This document shows, piece by piece, positions 1-8,360 of a DNA stretch of 64,000 nucleotides; the stretch's first letter is position 1, and each line of letters begins with the position of its first letter. The notes beneath the pieces were generated by a model that did not search any database, was not told where the DNA came from, and saw only the letters and a program-made list of their open reading frames with translations. The DNA is from Negativicoccus massiliensis (GTDB lineage: Bacteria; Bacillota; Negativicutes; Veillonellales; Negativicoccaceae): contig LT700188.1 in assembly GCA_900155405.1 (NCBI GenBank), positions 1,116,001 to 1,180,000 on the forward strand, read 5' to 3'. Position numbers and translations under genes: made by a program.

Positions 1-66
1 ATCAAGTAAACTAAACCTATCATTCAAATGAATGGATACCATTTGCAATTAGGAGGATATGACTAT

Positions 67-2283
67 ATGAAACATGGTAAACAGGCGCGGCAATGGCTTG
101 TCGCCGCAGTCACGCTGGCAACGCTGGGAGTGACTCAGGGATTCGCAGCGGATGCGCCGACGACGGTTTCCGATCAGCATATGCCGTACAATGAAGCGGC
201 TATCTCAACGACGGTGACGCCGGGCGCAAAAGACTCGCTTGCGGAGCAAGGATTAATCGACAATCCGGCGCTGACCGTCGGTCAGACGACTCAGACGAGC
301 AATGTACAGGCGCTGTATGTAGCCAAAGCGGATCAGGCAGCGATCGATGCGCAGGTCGGCAAAACGGTCACAAACGTAGCGTTGGCAGGCGTTCCGGACG
401 GAGTCGCGCAGCAGATACTGCCGCGTTTGACGACCAAAGTCGGCGACAAAGTATCGTCGGAAGCGATCGCGGCCGACATCAAAGCCATTGGCGACAGCGG
501 TATTTTTGCGCAAATCGCGCCGGTTTTCACCGCCGTTCCGGAAGGCGTGCAGTTGACGTATCAGGTCGCGACGAACCCGGTGGTCAATCAGGTTCGCGTG
601 GAAGGCGTGTCGGCGTTTGATGCCGAGTACCTTGCGCAGATGTTGGCCATTCCGCAAGGCAGCGTTTTGAATACGGTGGAAGTGGGCGAAAAAGTTCGCG
701 CGATTGAAGATCTCTACGTGAAGCAGGGTTACATTTTGGCCTCCGTTTCCGATGTGCAGGTCGCGCCGGACGGGACGCTGACGGTCAAAGTCGATGAAGG
801 CATTGTCGAAGACATTGTCATCAAAGGCAACAAAAAGACCAAGGATTACGTCATCACTCGCGAACTGCGCTTCAAAGAAGGGGATCCTTTCAATAAATAT
901 CTGGCGCAACGCAGCTTGGAACGTCTTTACAACCTGGGTTACTTTGAAGACGTCAACGTGCGTTTGCTGCCGGGCAAAGTCGATCACCAAGTCGTTGTGG
1001 AAATCGACGTGCTCGAACAAAAAACGGGCGTTGTTACTTTGGGCGCCGGTTACTCGAAGTCGGACGGCTTTGTCGGGATCGTGGAATTCGGTGAAAACAA
1101 CTTCCGCGGCACGGGCGACAAGATCAATGTCCATTGGGAATTCGGCGGCAAGGGCAGTGACAAGAACTACCAGATTTCGTACACGCGTCCGTGGCTTGAC
1201 GATAAAGGTACGTCGCTCGGTTTCTCGTTCTACAACCGCGTGGTGGAATATGATGATTACAACGAAGACGGCAGCACTGTCGCCACTTATGACAAGCGTC
1301 GCAAAGGTTACAACCTGACCCTGGGACGCGCGCATGGCGAATACCGCACGACTTCGATCACATGGGAAAGCCGCGACGATAAATATGATGAATATAAAGG
1401 CGGCTTCAACTACGGCGAAAACGCGGTCATTCCGCTGGTCGGCATGCAGCGCACGGAAGAAGGCAAGCTGAAGCTGGATGCCAACGGCAAACCGATTCCG
1501 GTCGTTAACTTCGCGTTGAACGCGCCGGAACCGACGCTTTTGGAACCGGGCGCGGCGGCCTCCCTGCTTACCGGTGTAACGCTTCCGGAAGCACCGAAAC
1601 TGACCGGTGACGAGAACGCGGATATCGAAGCGCTTAATCAATGGCGCGATGCCTTGCGCACGGCGGTGGCCACTGTCACTCCGCAGGGCTACTACAATTT
1701 CAAAGACATGGACTACATCGGCAAAAACTTCGGTAGAACGAACAGCCTGTCCGTTACTCATGTGTTTGATAATCGCGACAATTACTTCAACCCGACCCGC
1801 GGCTACCGTTACTCGGTAACCGGCCAATGGGCGGGCCACGGCTTGGGCGGCGATTTCGACTTCTATAAAGTCAACGCCGAAGGACGTTTTTATAAGAAAC
1901 TGAAAAATAACCACGTCTTGGCGCTGCGCGTCATGGGCGGTTACGCCAACGGTGAAATCGGCTACTCCGAACTCTTCAGTTTGGGCGGCGCATACAATTT
2001 GCGCGGCTTTGAAGATGACCAGTTCAAAGGCAGCAACATGTATGCGGCGACTTTGGAATACCGTTTCCCGATCATCAAGAAAGTGGACGGCGTCGTCTTT
2101 ACCGATGTCGGTAACGCGTGGGGCATCGATGAGTCGCGCGTTCCCTGGTACCATGACAGCAATAAGGTGCATTGGTCGACCGGTGTCGGCTTGCGTGTAC
2201 AGACTCCGATCGGACCGATCCGACTCGACTACGCGCATGGTGACAAGAATAAATTCCACTTCAGCTTCGGCGGCCAATTCTAA
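67..2283 (+). CDS. bamA: Outer membrane protein assembly factor BamA
   Basis: Core subunit of the machinery that inserts beta-barrel proteins into the outer membrane. The start is taken at the ATG at 67, ten bases after AGGAGG (51-56), rather than the in-frame ATG at 28; this gives a clear signal peptide (MKHGKQARQWLVAAVTLATL..., cleavage near GFA/AD). Residues about 80-330 look like POTRA repeats (for example VRVEGVSAFD, DIVIKGNKKTKDYVITREL), and residues about 335-738 form the D15/Omp85 barrel ending in an aromatic terminal residue (FSFGGQF). The barrel contains an insertion of roughly 100 residues (about 450-550, rich in Pro, Glu and Ala) before the FKDMDYIGKNF strand, probably a surface loop. 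It is the first complete gene of an envelope operon with Skp-like genes and lpxD. Confidence 0.95.
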   Translation: MKHGKQARQWLVAAVTLATLGVTQGFAADAPTTVSDQHMPYNEAAISTTVTPGAKDSLAEQGLIDNPALTVGQTTQTSNVQALYVAKADQAAIDAQVGKTVTNVALAGVPDGVAQQILPRLTTKVGDKVSSEAIAADIKAIGDSGIFAQIAPVFTAVPEGVQLTYQVATNPVVNQVRVEGVSAFDAEYLAQMLAIPQGSVLNTVEVGEKVRAIEDLYVKQGYILASVSDVQVAPDGTLTVKVDEGIVEDIVIKGNKKTKDYVITRELRFKEGDPFNKYLAQRSLERLYNLGYFEDVNVRLLPGKVDHQVVVEIDVLEQKTGVVTLGAGYSKSDGFVGIVEFGENNFRGTGDKINVHWEFGGKGSDKNYQISYTRPWLDDKGTSLGFSFYNRVVEYDDYNEDGSTVATYDKRRKGYNLTLGRAHGEYRTTSITWESRDDKYDEYKGGFNYGENAVIPLVGMQRTEEGKLKLDANGKPIPVVNFALNAPEPTLLEPGAAASLLTGVTLPEAPKLTGDENADIEALNQWRDALRTAVATVTPQGYYNFKDMDYIGKNFGRTNSLSVTHVFDNRDNYFNPTRGYRYSVTGQWAGHGLGGDFDFYKVNAEGRFYKKLKNNHVLALRVMGGYANGEIGYSELFSLGGAYNLRGFEDDQFKGSNMYAATLEYRFPIIKKVDGVVFTDVGNAWGIDESRVPWYHDSNKVHWSTGVGLRVQTPIGPIRLDYAHGDKNKFHFSFGGQF

Positions 2284-2289
2284 ACCGCG

Positions 2290-2315
2290 ACAGGCGACAA
2301 ATTCTTGTCGCCTGT
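2290..2315 (+). other. Intercistronic hairpin after bamA
   Basis: ACAGGCGACAA and TTGTCGCCTGT form a perfect 11-bp stem with the four-base loop ATTC. There is no T-run directly behind it, so it is more likely an mRNA-stabilising or partial attenuation element between bamA and the next gene than a full terminator. Confidence 0.5.
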
Positions 2316-2343
2316 TCACTGTTTATAAGAAAAGAGGGGATGT

Positions 2344-3612
2344 ATGAGCAAGCGGCTTATCGGCTTTTTGAGCGCGGCTTTGGTCGCGTTGCCGCTGGCT
2401 CTTTGGGCGGCGCCGATTCAGACGGTGGATGTCAGCGTGCAAACCGGTACGGGACGATTAGCGCCTTCGGTGGCCGACCGTATTGAGGCCAGTGTCAAAG
2501 TGATCGGTGAACGCGTTTTGATCGGTCAGCCATCGGAAACGGTGGCGGCGCATGCCGGAGAATACGGCAAAGTATTGGCGGATGTCGCCGGACGTGTCAT
2601 CTCGGGGTACGTGGTGACGGATGTCGAGGTGCACGCCGACGCGGCGACCCGACTCGTTCTCGTTCTGACACCGTACGGTGAGCACGTGCAAGAGGTGCAC
2701 ACGGCGGTTGACTACGGCAATTTATCGCCGACGGTGCATGCCTTGATGGCAAGCGATCTGGCGGCGATTGACGAAAGAATCAACGCGCTTTTGATCGGCC
2801 TGCCGCTCGGCGCGTTGGATTGGGTGGGAGGCATCTCGGACACGCTCGTAAAAGACGAATTTGCCCGTCGTTTGCCGGAATTCAATGCCAAGCTTGAAAT
2901 TACACCGGCGGCGACAACGAGCGCTAAAATCTACCTTTTACCGCAAGGACCGACGGTTCGTACTCATCAGGTGCGCACCGCTTCCGAAACGGTCCCGCGG
3001 CTCTTCATCAACGGCGCGGCGGAACGTGTTCGGAAGGTTTTGCCGGAATACATCGGCGCACCGCAGGCGTTTTTGGAACGTCACCGCGAAGAGATCGCGG
3101 AGCGTTTGTTGGAGACGGCCAAAGAAGATCCCTTCGTCAGCCGTTACGATTTGGATTTGACAGGCGCGCTTACGATTGGCGAAGAACTTACCTATACGTT
3201 ACATGCGAGCACGGATACGTGGCTGATTGACGCCAATGTTGCTCTGGATTTGGGACGGGAAGAAAAAAATACGCGGGTCCGCGGCACGCTCGGAAAACGG
3301 GCGACGGATCACGATACTTTCTTCGTCGATGTGGATTTTTTTCCGCATGATGTGAGTTGGGATGTTTCCACCGGTTACATGCATCGTTTTGGTGTGGGAA
3401 CCTACTTGGGTTACCGTTACGAATGGACGGAATCGCAGCAAACGGCATTTTTGCGACAGGAATTCAGTCCGCGCTGGTATCTCCGGTGGGACCATGACTT
3501 GTCGCCGTCGGCGGACAGCGTTGCCGTCGGCTATCGTCTTCAGGATTATCTCGGTGTGGAGCTGATCCGCGACGAAGACGATTATTGGGTCCGTGTCATC
3601 GGACATATCTGA
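2344..3612 (+). CDS. Exported protein of unknown function, probably outer-membrane associated
   Basis: I do not recognise a named family. The 422-residue product starts with a signal peptide (MSKRLIGFLSAALVALPLALWA, cleavage near WAA/PIQ) and has a GAGGGG ribosome binding site. The N-terminal part (about 25-220) is mixed alpha/beta. The C-terminal part (about 260-422) is rich in alternating polar/aromatic stretches (for example VSTGYMHRFGVGTYLGYRYE, DYLGVELIRDEDDYWVRVIG) that look like outer-membrane beta strands. Its place between bamA and the Skp-like genes suggests a role in outer-membrane biogenesis. That role is inferred from context and the beta-strand pattern only. Confidence 0.7.
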   Translation: MSKRLIGFLSAALVALPLALWAAPIQTVDVSVQTGTGRLAPSVADRIEASVKVIGERVLIGQPSETVAAHAGEYGKVLADVAGRVISGYVVTDVEVHADAATRLVLVLTPYGEHVQEVHTAVDYGNLSPTVHALMASDLAAIDERINALLIGLPLGALDWVGGISDTLVKDEFARRLPEFNAKLEITPAATTSAKIYLLPQGPTVRTHQVRTASETVPRLFINGAAERVRKVLPEYIGAPQAFLERHREEIAERLLETAKEDPFVSRYDLDLTGALTIGEELTYTLHASTDTWLIDANVALDLGREEKNTRVRGTLGKRATDHDTFFVDVDFFPHDVSWDVSTGYMHRFGVGTYLGYRYEWTESQQTAFLRQEFSPRWYLRWDHDLSPSADSVAVGYRLQDYLGVELIRDEDDYWVRVIGHI

Positions 3613-3635
3613 GGAATTAAAGGAGTCGATTGATT

Positions 3636-4157
3636 ATGATGCGAGCAATGCGTAATAAGTACAATGTGAAAGTGGTTTCGTTCGTCGTCGCGGCGGTGTT
3701 CGTTCTCGGTATCGCGGCGTATGCCATGATGGGCATGGGGAATGTTGCCCAAGCGGCACCGACCTCGTCCATCGGCGTGGTCGATCAGGCCAACATTATT
3801 AAAGATACATCCAGCTTAGGCGTGGAATACCAGCAGCAGATGGCGGCGGCGGCGCAGCAATTACAAAGCGAGTTTGACGCGAAATCGGCGAATATGTCGG
3901 ACGCGGAAAAACAGCAATATTTCCAGGAAATGCAAAAACAGTTTAACGCCAAGCAGGCCGAAATCCATAAAAATATTCAAGGCAAAATTGACAATGCCGT
4001 GAAAGAAGTAGCGGATAAAAAAGGATTGTCGCTGGTTGTCGATAAAGCGGCCGTGCTTTACGGCGGCGTCGATATCACCGGCGAAGTGCAGACGGCGCTC
4101 AATAATGCTCTGACGAAAGAAGCGGGTAAAGAGCAGTCGGCAGAAACCAAGAAGTAA
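3636..4157 (+). CDS. OmpH/Skp-family periplasmic chaperone
   Basis: Skp-like proteins hold unfolded outer-membrane proteins in the periplasm and hand them to BamA. The ATG at 3636 is preferred (AGGAG at 3621-3625); a TTG at 3630 and an ATG at 3639 are in frame. The N-terminus has a membrane/signal segment (VVSFVVAAVFVLGIAAYAMM, cleavage near AQA/AP). It is followed by the family signature IGVVDQANII, a long Gln/Ala-rich coiled coil (about 60-135) and the closing LVVDKAAVLYGGVDIT motif. About 173 residues is normal for the family. It lies in tandem with two further OmpH-like genes. Confidence 0.88.
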   Translation: MMRAMRNKYNVKVVSFVVAAVFVLGIAAYAMMGMGNVAQAAPTSSIGVVDQANIIKDTSSLGVEYQQQMAAAAQQLQSEFDAKSANMSDAEKQQYFQEMQKQFNAKQAEIHKNIQGKIDNAVKEVADKKGLSLVVDKAAVLYGGVDITGEVQTALNNALTKEAGKEQSAETKK

Positions 4158-4160
4158 TCT

Positions 4161-5120
4161 ATGCAAAGGTCAACGCATGGAGCCCTGAGTGTACTTCTGG
4201 CCGCGTGTCTTTTGTTGAGCGGTTGCGGCATCGGCGGCTGCTCCCGTACGGAGCAGGCACCGCAAGCGCCGCAGTACGGTGTGGCAGATATGGAAAAATT
4301 AGTGCACGCCCATCCGCGTTACAGTGATTATTTTCGCCTGGAGCAGGAGTACAAAAACCTGGTGGCCACGTATGACGCCGAACGCGAACAACTGATTCGC
4401 CGTTCCGCTCAGGCGCAGGAAGCATTGCGTGAGCAGCTTTCCTCCGGGGCCATCGAAAAGGGACTCAACACGGAATACCGGGCCAAAATGACGGCGCGTG
4501 AAACCGCATGGAACCAAAAGCTGGAAGCGTTGTATCGTGAGTGGATCGCGCGCGCGCCGCAACCGGCGGATGAAGCATTACAACAGGCGGATTTGGAAAT
4601 CGTCAATCTGCAGCTGAAGCTTAGAGCGCTCCATTTACCCGCGGCCGAACGTGAAACCATGGAAGCGCGGTTGCAGGAATTGCTCGCGGAACGCGCCGCT
4701 CTGACGGATACAGCGGCGGCGTTGCCGGAAGAAGGGCAAAAAGAGCTTGCCGCTTTGAAAGAAAAAGCGCAGGCGGATCTGGCCCGATACAGCGACGAAG
4801 TGATCGCGGAGCTGAGCGCCAAACGGGAGACCGCGCAGCAGCAACTCCACGATGAGATGGCGGCGCAACTGATGTCTGACGGCGCCGGTTGGAATCACGA
4901 ATGGCGCGAAACACTCGCGACCAAACAAAATGAAATGAACCAAGTCAAAGAGGCAATCACCCAAGATATTCGTCACGAGGCGCAGGCGGTAGCGGAGGCT
5001 AAAAATCTCGAAGTGATTTTCGCCGAGTATCGCGCCAATATTTCCGCGCAGGATGTCACGAATGATATTTTGCAGAAATTGGGGACGAATCCTAAGGAGG
5101 TAAGTAACAGTGGTAAATAA
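4161..5120 (+). CDS. OmpH-like coiled-coil lipoprotein
   Basis: The 319-residue product has a lipoprotein signal ending in the lipobox LLSGC (Cys near residue 22), so it is probably anchored to a membrane. YGVADMEKLVHAHPRY resembles the start of Skp/OmpH domains. About residues 60-260 are a long charged coiled coil rich in Ala, Glu and Gln. The C-terminal part (AKNLEVIFAEYRANISAQDVT) resembles the end of an Skp domain. It is nearly twice the size of a normal Skp. It begins four bases after the previous gene and overlaps the next one by 11 bases, so the three OmpH-like genes are probably translationally coupled. A function as a specialised periplasmic chaperone or tether is inferred. Confidence 0.75.
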   Translation: MQRSTHGALSVLLAACLLLSGCGIGGCSRTEQAPQAPQYGVADMEKLVHAHPRYSDYFRLEQEYKNLVATYDAEREQLIRRSAQAQEALREQLSSGAIEKGLNTEYRAKMTARETAWNQKLEALYREWIARAPQPADEALQQADLEIVNLQLKLRALHLPAAERETMEARLQELLAERAALTDTAAALPEEGQKELAALKEKAQADLARYSDEVIAELSAKRETAQQQLHDEMAAQLMSDGAGWNHEWRETLATKQNEMNQVKEAITQDIRHEAQAVAEAKNLEVIFAEYRANISAQDVTNDILQKLGTNPKEVSNSGK

Positions 5121-5601
5121 ATGGTGGCGGTCATTCGCGCTGGTCGGAATGCTGGCCGGCGTCATGCTGATGAGCGGCTGCGGCAATGATGAGAAAGTAG
5201 GCGTTGTCGATTTTGAACGCATCGCGCGGGAAAGCGGCCAGGCCCAGCAGATCACCCAGGAAATTATGACGAAGCAGGCGGAAATCGCAACGCGTCTGCA
5301 GCAGGCGCAGGCGACTTCCTCGCCGGAAGAATTCGCCGTGACGGAACAGGCGGCCAAACGTGAATTGCAAGTATTCCAGATGGCCAAGCAGCAGCAATTC
5401 CAAGCGCTGATCGAAAGCCAATCCCAGCTGATCGCCAAGGATAAAAAACTCGGCATTATTATGCATAAAAATGCCGTTCATTACCAAGGTGTGGATGTAA
5501 CGGACGAATTGCTGGCGAAACTCAAAGCCAACGACAATACGAATAAAAAACAGAATCAAGAGGCGCAACCGGCCGCCGCAGAGAAAAGCGGGCAAAAGTA
5601 A
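5110..5601 (+). CDS. OmpH/Skp-like lipoprotein
   Basis: This is the third OmpH-like gene in a row. It starts with GTG at 5110 behind AAGGAGG, inside the end of the preceding gene. The 163-residue product has the lipobox LMSGC, then [17 protein letters not shown], a coiled coil (about 45-115) and [15 protein letters not shown], matching the start and end motifs of the Skp family. A lipid-anchored Skp is unusual compared with the soluble proteobacterial chaperone. Its stop codon overlaps the lpxD start by one base. Confidence 0.8.
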   Translation: MVNKWWRSFALVGMLAGVMLMSGCGNDEKVGVVDFERIARESGQAQQITQEIMTKQAEIATRLQQAQATSSPEEFAVTEQAAKRELQVFQMAKQQQFQALIESQSQLIAKDKKLGIIMHKNAVHYQGVDVTDELLAKLKANDNTNKKQNQEAQPAAAEKSGQK

Positions 5602-6623
5602 TGGCATACACAGTAGCGGATCTGGCCGCACGGGTCAACGGTACGGTATACGGTGACGGTAATAAGGAAATCACCGGCGTTGCGGGCGTGGAAACGGCCG
5701 GCCCGAACGACATTGCTTTTTTGCTGGATGAATACGCCGCGCAATTGCCGCTGGTGAAAGCGGGCGCGGTTCTGATGACCGGCGCGCCGGAAGAAACGGT
5801 GGCAACGACGGTGATCGTCACGGAAAACCCGAAGTGGGCGTTCGCGGAGCTGGTCGATGTATTGAAACCTTTGTACGTGCCGCCGGTCGGTATCCATCCG
5901 ACGGCCATTGTCGATGCAACGGCGGAGATTGATTCGCAGGCGACGATTTTACCGTATGTGGTGATCGGCGCGGGTACCGTTGTCAAAGCGGGCGCTATTT
6001 TACACCCGCATGTTGTATTGGGACGCGATGTGACCGTCGGTCGCGATACGGAAATTCATTCCGGCGCGGTGTTGCATGATCGAACGGAAGTCGGCGATCG
6101 CGTTATCATTCGCGCCAACGCCGTGATTGGCGGTGAAGGCTTCGGGTTTGCTACCGAAGACGGTAAGCATACGCGGATTCGTCAGATCGGTCGCGTCGTC
6201 ATCGGCGATGATGTTGAAATCGGCGCCGGCACGACGATTGATAACGCGACATTCGGTGAAACTTCGATCGGTCGCGGCACAAAGATCGACAACCTCGTGC
6301 ATCTCGGGCACAATGTCCGCATCGGAGAAGACTGTTTCATCATTGCCCAAGTGGGCGTGGCGGGTTCGACAGAAATCGGTAACCATTGCATTCTGGCGGG
6401 ACAGACCGGCATTTCGGGGCATATTACGATTGCCGATCATGTTACCTGCGGCGGGAAGACGGGCGTTGTCGGCAGCATCAAAGAACCGGGAACATATGTG
6501 GGCTTTCCGGCCCGTCCGCATCGTCAGTGGGGACGGATTGAAGGAACGCTCAACCACTTGCCTGAACTGATGAAACGGGTGAAACGCTTGGAAAAAGCCT
6601 TGGAGAAAACTGAAGAAAAATAA
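5601..6623 (+). CDS. lpxD: UDP-3-O-(3-hydroxyacyl)glucosamine N-acyltransferase LpxD
   Basis: Adds the N-linked hydroxyacyl chain to the lipid A precursor, using acyl-ACP, in the cytoplasm. The N-terminal uridine-binding domain (about 1-95) is followed by a left-handed beta-helix of hexapeptide repeats (for example [39 protein letters not shown]), with the expected catalytic His in the HLGHNVRIG segment. A short C-terminal helix closes the protein ([19 protein letters not shown]). At 340 residues it has normal length. It shows that the organism makes lipid A, and it is coupled to the OmpH-like genes. Confidence 0.97.
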   Translation: MAYTVADLAARVNGTVYGDGNKEITGVAGVETAGPNDIAFLLDEYAAQLPLVKAGAVLMTGAPEETVATTVIVTENPKWAFAELVDVLKPLYVPPVGIHPTAIVDATAEIDSQATILPYVVIGAGTVVKAGAILHPHVVLGRDVTVGRDTEIHSGAVLHDRTEVGDRVIIRANAVIGGEGFGFATEDGKHTRIRQIGRVVIGDDVEIGAGTTIDNATFGETSIGRGTKIDNLVHLGHNVRIGEDCFIIAQVGVAGSTEIGNHCILAGQTGISGHITIADHVTCGGKTGVVGSIKEPGTYVGFPARPHRQWGRIEGTLNHLPELMKRVKRLEKALEKTEEK

Positions 6624-6650
6624 AAAATGCCGTCACCGACGGCATTTTTT
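6622..6650 (+). terminator. Intrinsic terminator after lpxD
   Basis: ATGCCGTC and GACGGCAT form a stem around ACC, with A-rich sequence before and TTTTTT after. The acyltransferase gene starts only 14 bases later, so this may reduce rather than abolish readthrough into it. Confidence 0.85.
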
Positions 6651-6664
6651 GACGGAGGCAAGGT

Positions 6665-7591
6665 ATGTATTTTTGGCTACAATTAGGACGCCGTTGGGCA
6701 TGCGGTTTGCCGGCCGGCGCCGCGCGTCGCTGGGGCGATCGCTTGGGACGGTTTTTCTGGCGCATATTGCCGCGAAAACGCAAAGATATTGCCGTGGAAA
6801 ATATTTTACGTGCCGAGCTGACCTCTTCGCCGGAGCAGGCGCGGGCGATCGCGAAAAAATCCGCTGTCCGTTTGGGGCGGGTCGCGCTCGATGTACTGCG
6901 TTTTCCGCTGTACACCGAAGGCCGCATTTTAGAGCAGATGCATTTCACGGGCACCGAGGAGCTTGACGCCCTTTACCGCAACGGCGGCGGTTGTATTGTC
7001 GCGGCCTCGCACATGGACAACTGGGAGATGCTGGGCGGCGCGCTGGCGAGCAAATATCCCGGTAAAATTGTCGCGGTCGGTTTTAAGCAGTCGAATGAAG
7101 GATTCGATCGATTCATTCGCGAATCGCGCGCGATGCTCGGTGAAGCGGTGCTGTATCCGAAAAACATGCGGGATATTTTGCGGCTTTTGAAAGAGGGCAA
7201 ATGGATTTGTCTTTTGTACGATCAGGACGGTAGCGCCAAAGGGATGTTGGCGCAATTGTTTCGCACGCTGGCGCTTTCCGTTACGGGACCGGCTGTCTTT
7301 TCCTATGCGCGACAAGTGCCGATCGTGCCTGTGCATATCTATACGCGCGACGAAGGATTTGATGTGGTCGTGCAGAAAGCACTTTGGACGCGCCGAGATT
7401 TGAAAAAAACGGTCGCGGTACGGGAAATGACCGATCGGTTGAATGCGATTTTGGAACAGCGGGTGCGGGAGCGTCCGGAGGACTGGTTTTGGATCCACAA
7501 TCGCTGGAAATGGACGAAACGCATTTATGGAGATCCGCATGAACTGTGGCGCGATGAACAGGCGCAACGGGTAAAGGAGGACGAAGCATGA
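6665..7591 (+). CDS. Lipid A biosynthesis acyltransferase (LpxL/HtrB family)
   Basis: Late acyltransferase that adds a secondary acyl chain to Kdo-lipid A at the inner membrane. The 308-residue protein starts at an ATG behind GGAGGCAAG. It carries the family motifs AASHMDNWEML (catalytic His-Asp region, about 116-126), LLYDQDGSAKGMLAQLFR (substrate-binding region) and the C-terminal RPEDWFWIHNRWKW typical of LpxL/LpxM. The usual HFGNWE is HMDNWE here. Which position it acylates cannot be told. It overlaps deoC by four bases (ATGA). Confidence 0.9.
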   Translation: MYFWLQLGRRWACGLPAGAARRWGDRLGRFFWRILPRKRKDIAVENILRAELTSSPEQARAIAKKSAVRLGRVALDVLRFPLYTEGRILEQMHFTGTEELDALYRNGGGCIVAASHMDNWEMLGGALASKYPGKIVAVGFKQSNEGFDRFIRESRAMLGEAVLYPKNMRDILRLLKEGKWICLLYDQDGSAKGMLAQLFRTLALSVTGPAVFSYARQVPIVPVHIYTRDEGFDVVVQKALWTRRDLKKTVAVREMTDRLNAILEQRVRERPEDWFWIHNRWKWTKRIYGDPHELWRDEQAQRVKEDEA

Positions 7592-8244
7592 TTGCAAGTT
7601 GTATTGATCACACGCTGCTGGCGCCCGACGCGAGCGCCCGCGCCGTAGAAATACTTTGTGAAGAAGCTAAGGCGTATCATTTCGCCACTGTTTGCGTCGC
7701 GCCGTATCGTGTGCAACAGGCGGCGCAGGCGCTTGCCGGAAGCGGCGTCGGCGTGACGACGGTCGTCGGCTTTCCGCACGGCGCGAATGGCGGTCCGATG
7801 AAAGCGGCGGAAGCGAGCTGGGCGTTGGCGCAAGGCGCAACCGAAATCGACATGGTGCAAAATATCGGCGCGGTGAAAGACGGCGCGTGGGATATGGTGG
7901 CGAAAGAAATTCGCCAAGTGCGCGCGGCGATCGGTGATGTCACGCTCAAGGTTATTTTAGAAACGGCGTTGCTGACACCGGAAGAAATTGTGAATGCCTG
8001 CAAGCTGGCTCAAGATGTCGGCGCGGATTTTGTGAAAACATCGACCGGCTTTGCCGGCGCAGGCGCTACCGTAGCGAACGTGAAACTGATGCGCGACACC
8101 GTGGGGCCTCATTTTGGAGTGAAGGCATCCGGCGGCATTCGCGATCTTGCGACGGCGCGCGCGATGATCGCCGCCGGCGCGAATCGACTCGGCGTCAGCG
8201 CAGGCGTCGCGATTGCGCGTGCGGAACAAGATGAAAGTAAGTAA
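7588..8244 (+). CDS. deoC: Deoxyribose-phosphate aldolase
   Basis: Cleaves 2-deoxyribose 5-phosphate to acetaldehyde and glyceraldehyde 3-phosphate in deoxynucleoside catabolism. The 218-residue class I aldolase has the Schiff-base lysine at about Lys150 in DFVKTSTGF, the acidic EIDMVQNIG motif, and the second active-site lysine in FGVKASGGI. It is the last gene of the operon and is coupled by ATGA to the acyltransferase gene, an unusual partner that probably reflects only shared transcription. Confidence 0.95.
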   Translation: MIASCIDHTLLAPDASARAVEILCEEAKAYHFATVCVAPYRVQQAAQALAGSGVGVTTVVGFPHGANGGPMKAAEASWALAQGATEIDMVQNIGAVKDGAWDMVAKEIRQVRAAIGDVTLKVILETALLTPEEIVNACKLAQDVGADFVKTSTGFAGAGATVANVKLMRDTVGPHFGVKASGGIRDLATARAMIAAGANRLGVSAGVAIARAEQDESK

Positions 8245-8267
8245 AAAAGACCGCAAGGTCTTTTTTA
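8244..8267 (+). terminator. Intrinsic terminator after deoC
   Basis: AAAAAAGACC, GCAA, GGTCTTTTTT: a short GC stem extended by A/T pairs and followed by a T-run. Confidence 0.85.
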
Positions 8268-8298
8268 TTTCGTAAATAACAAAGATTTGACGAAACGA

Positions 8299-8328
8299 TT
8301 ACGCGTTTTTTCCGATGTGTGATATAAT
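8299..8328 (+). promoter_or_regulatory. Promoter of typA (extended -10)
   Basis: TATAAT at 8323-8328 is preceded by TG and one base (TGATATAAT), an extended -10. TTACGC at 8299-8304 lies 18 bases upstream as a weak -35. Transcription would start near 8335, about 25 bases before typA. Confidence 0.65.
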
Positions 8329-8360
8329 ATTAAAGTTATTAAAAATCAGGAGGAACATCT

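Noticed and set aside
253-2319. 688-codon ORF antisense to bamA
   Set aside because: It is a shadow of the GC-rich bamA codons, with no start site or family features.
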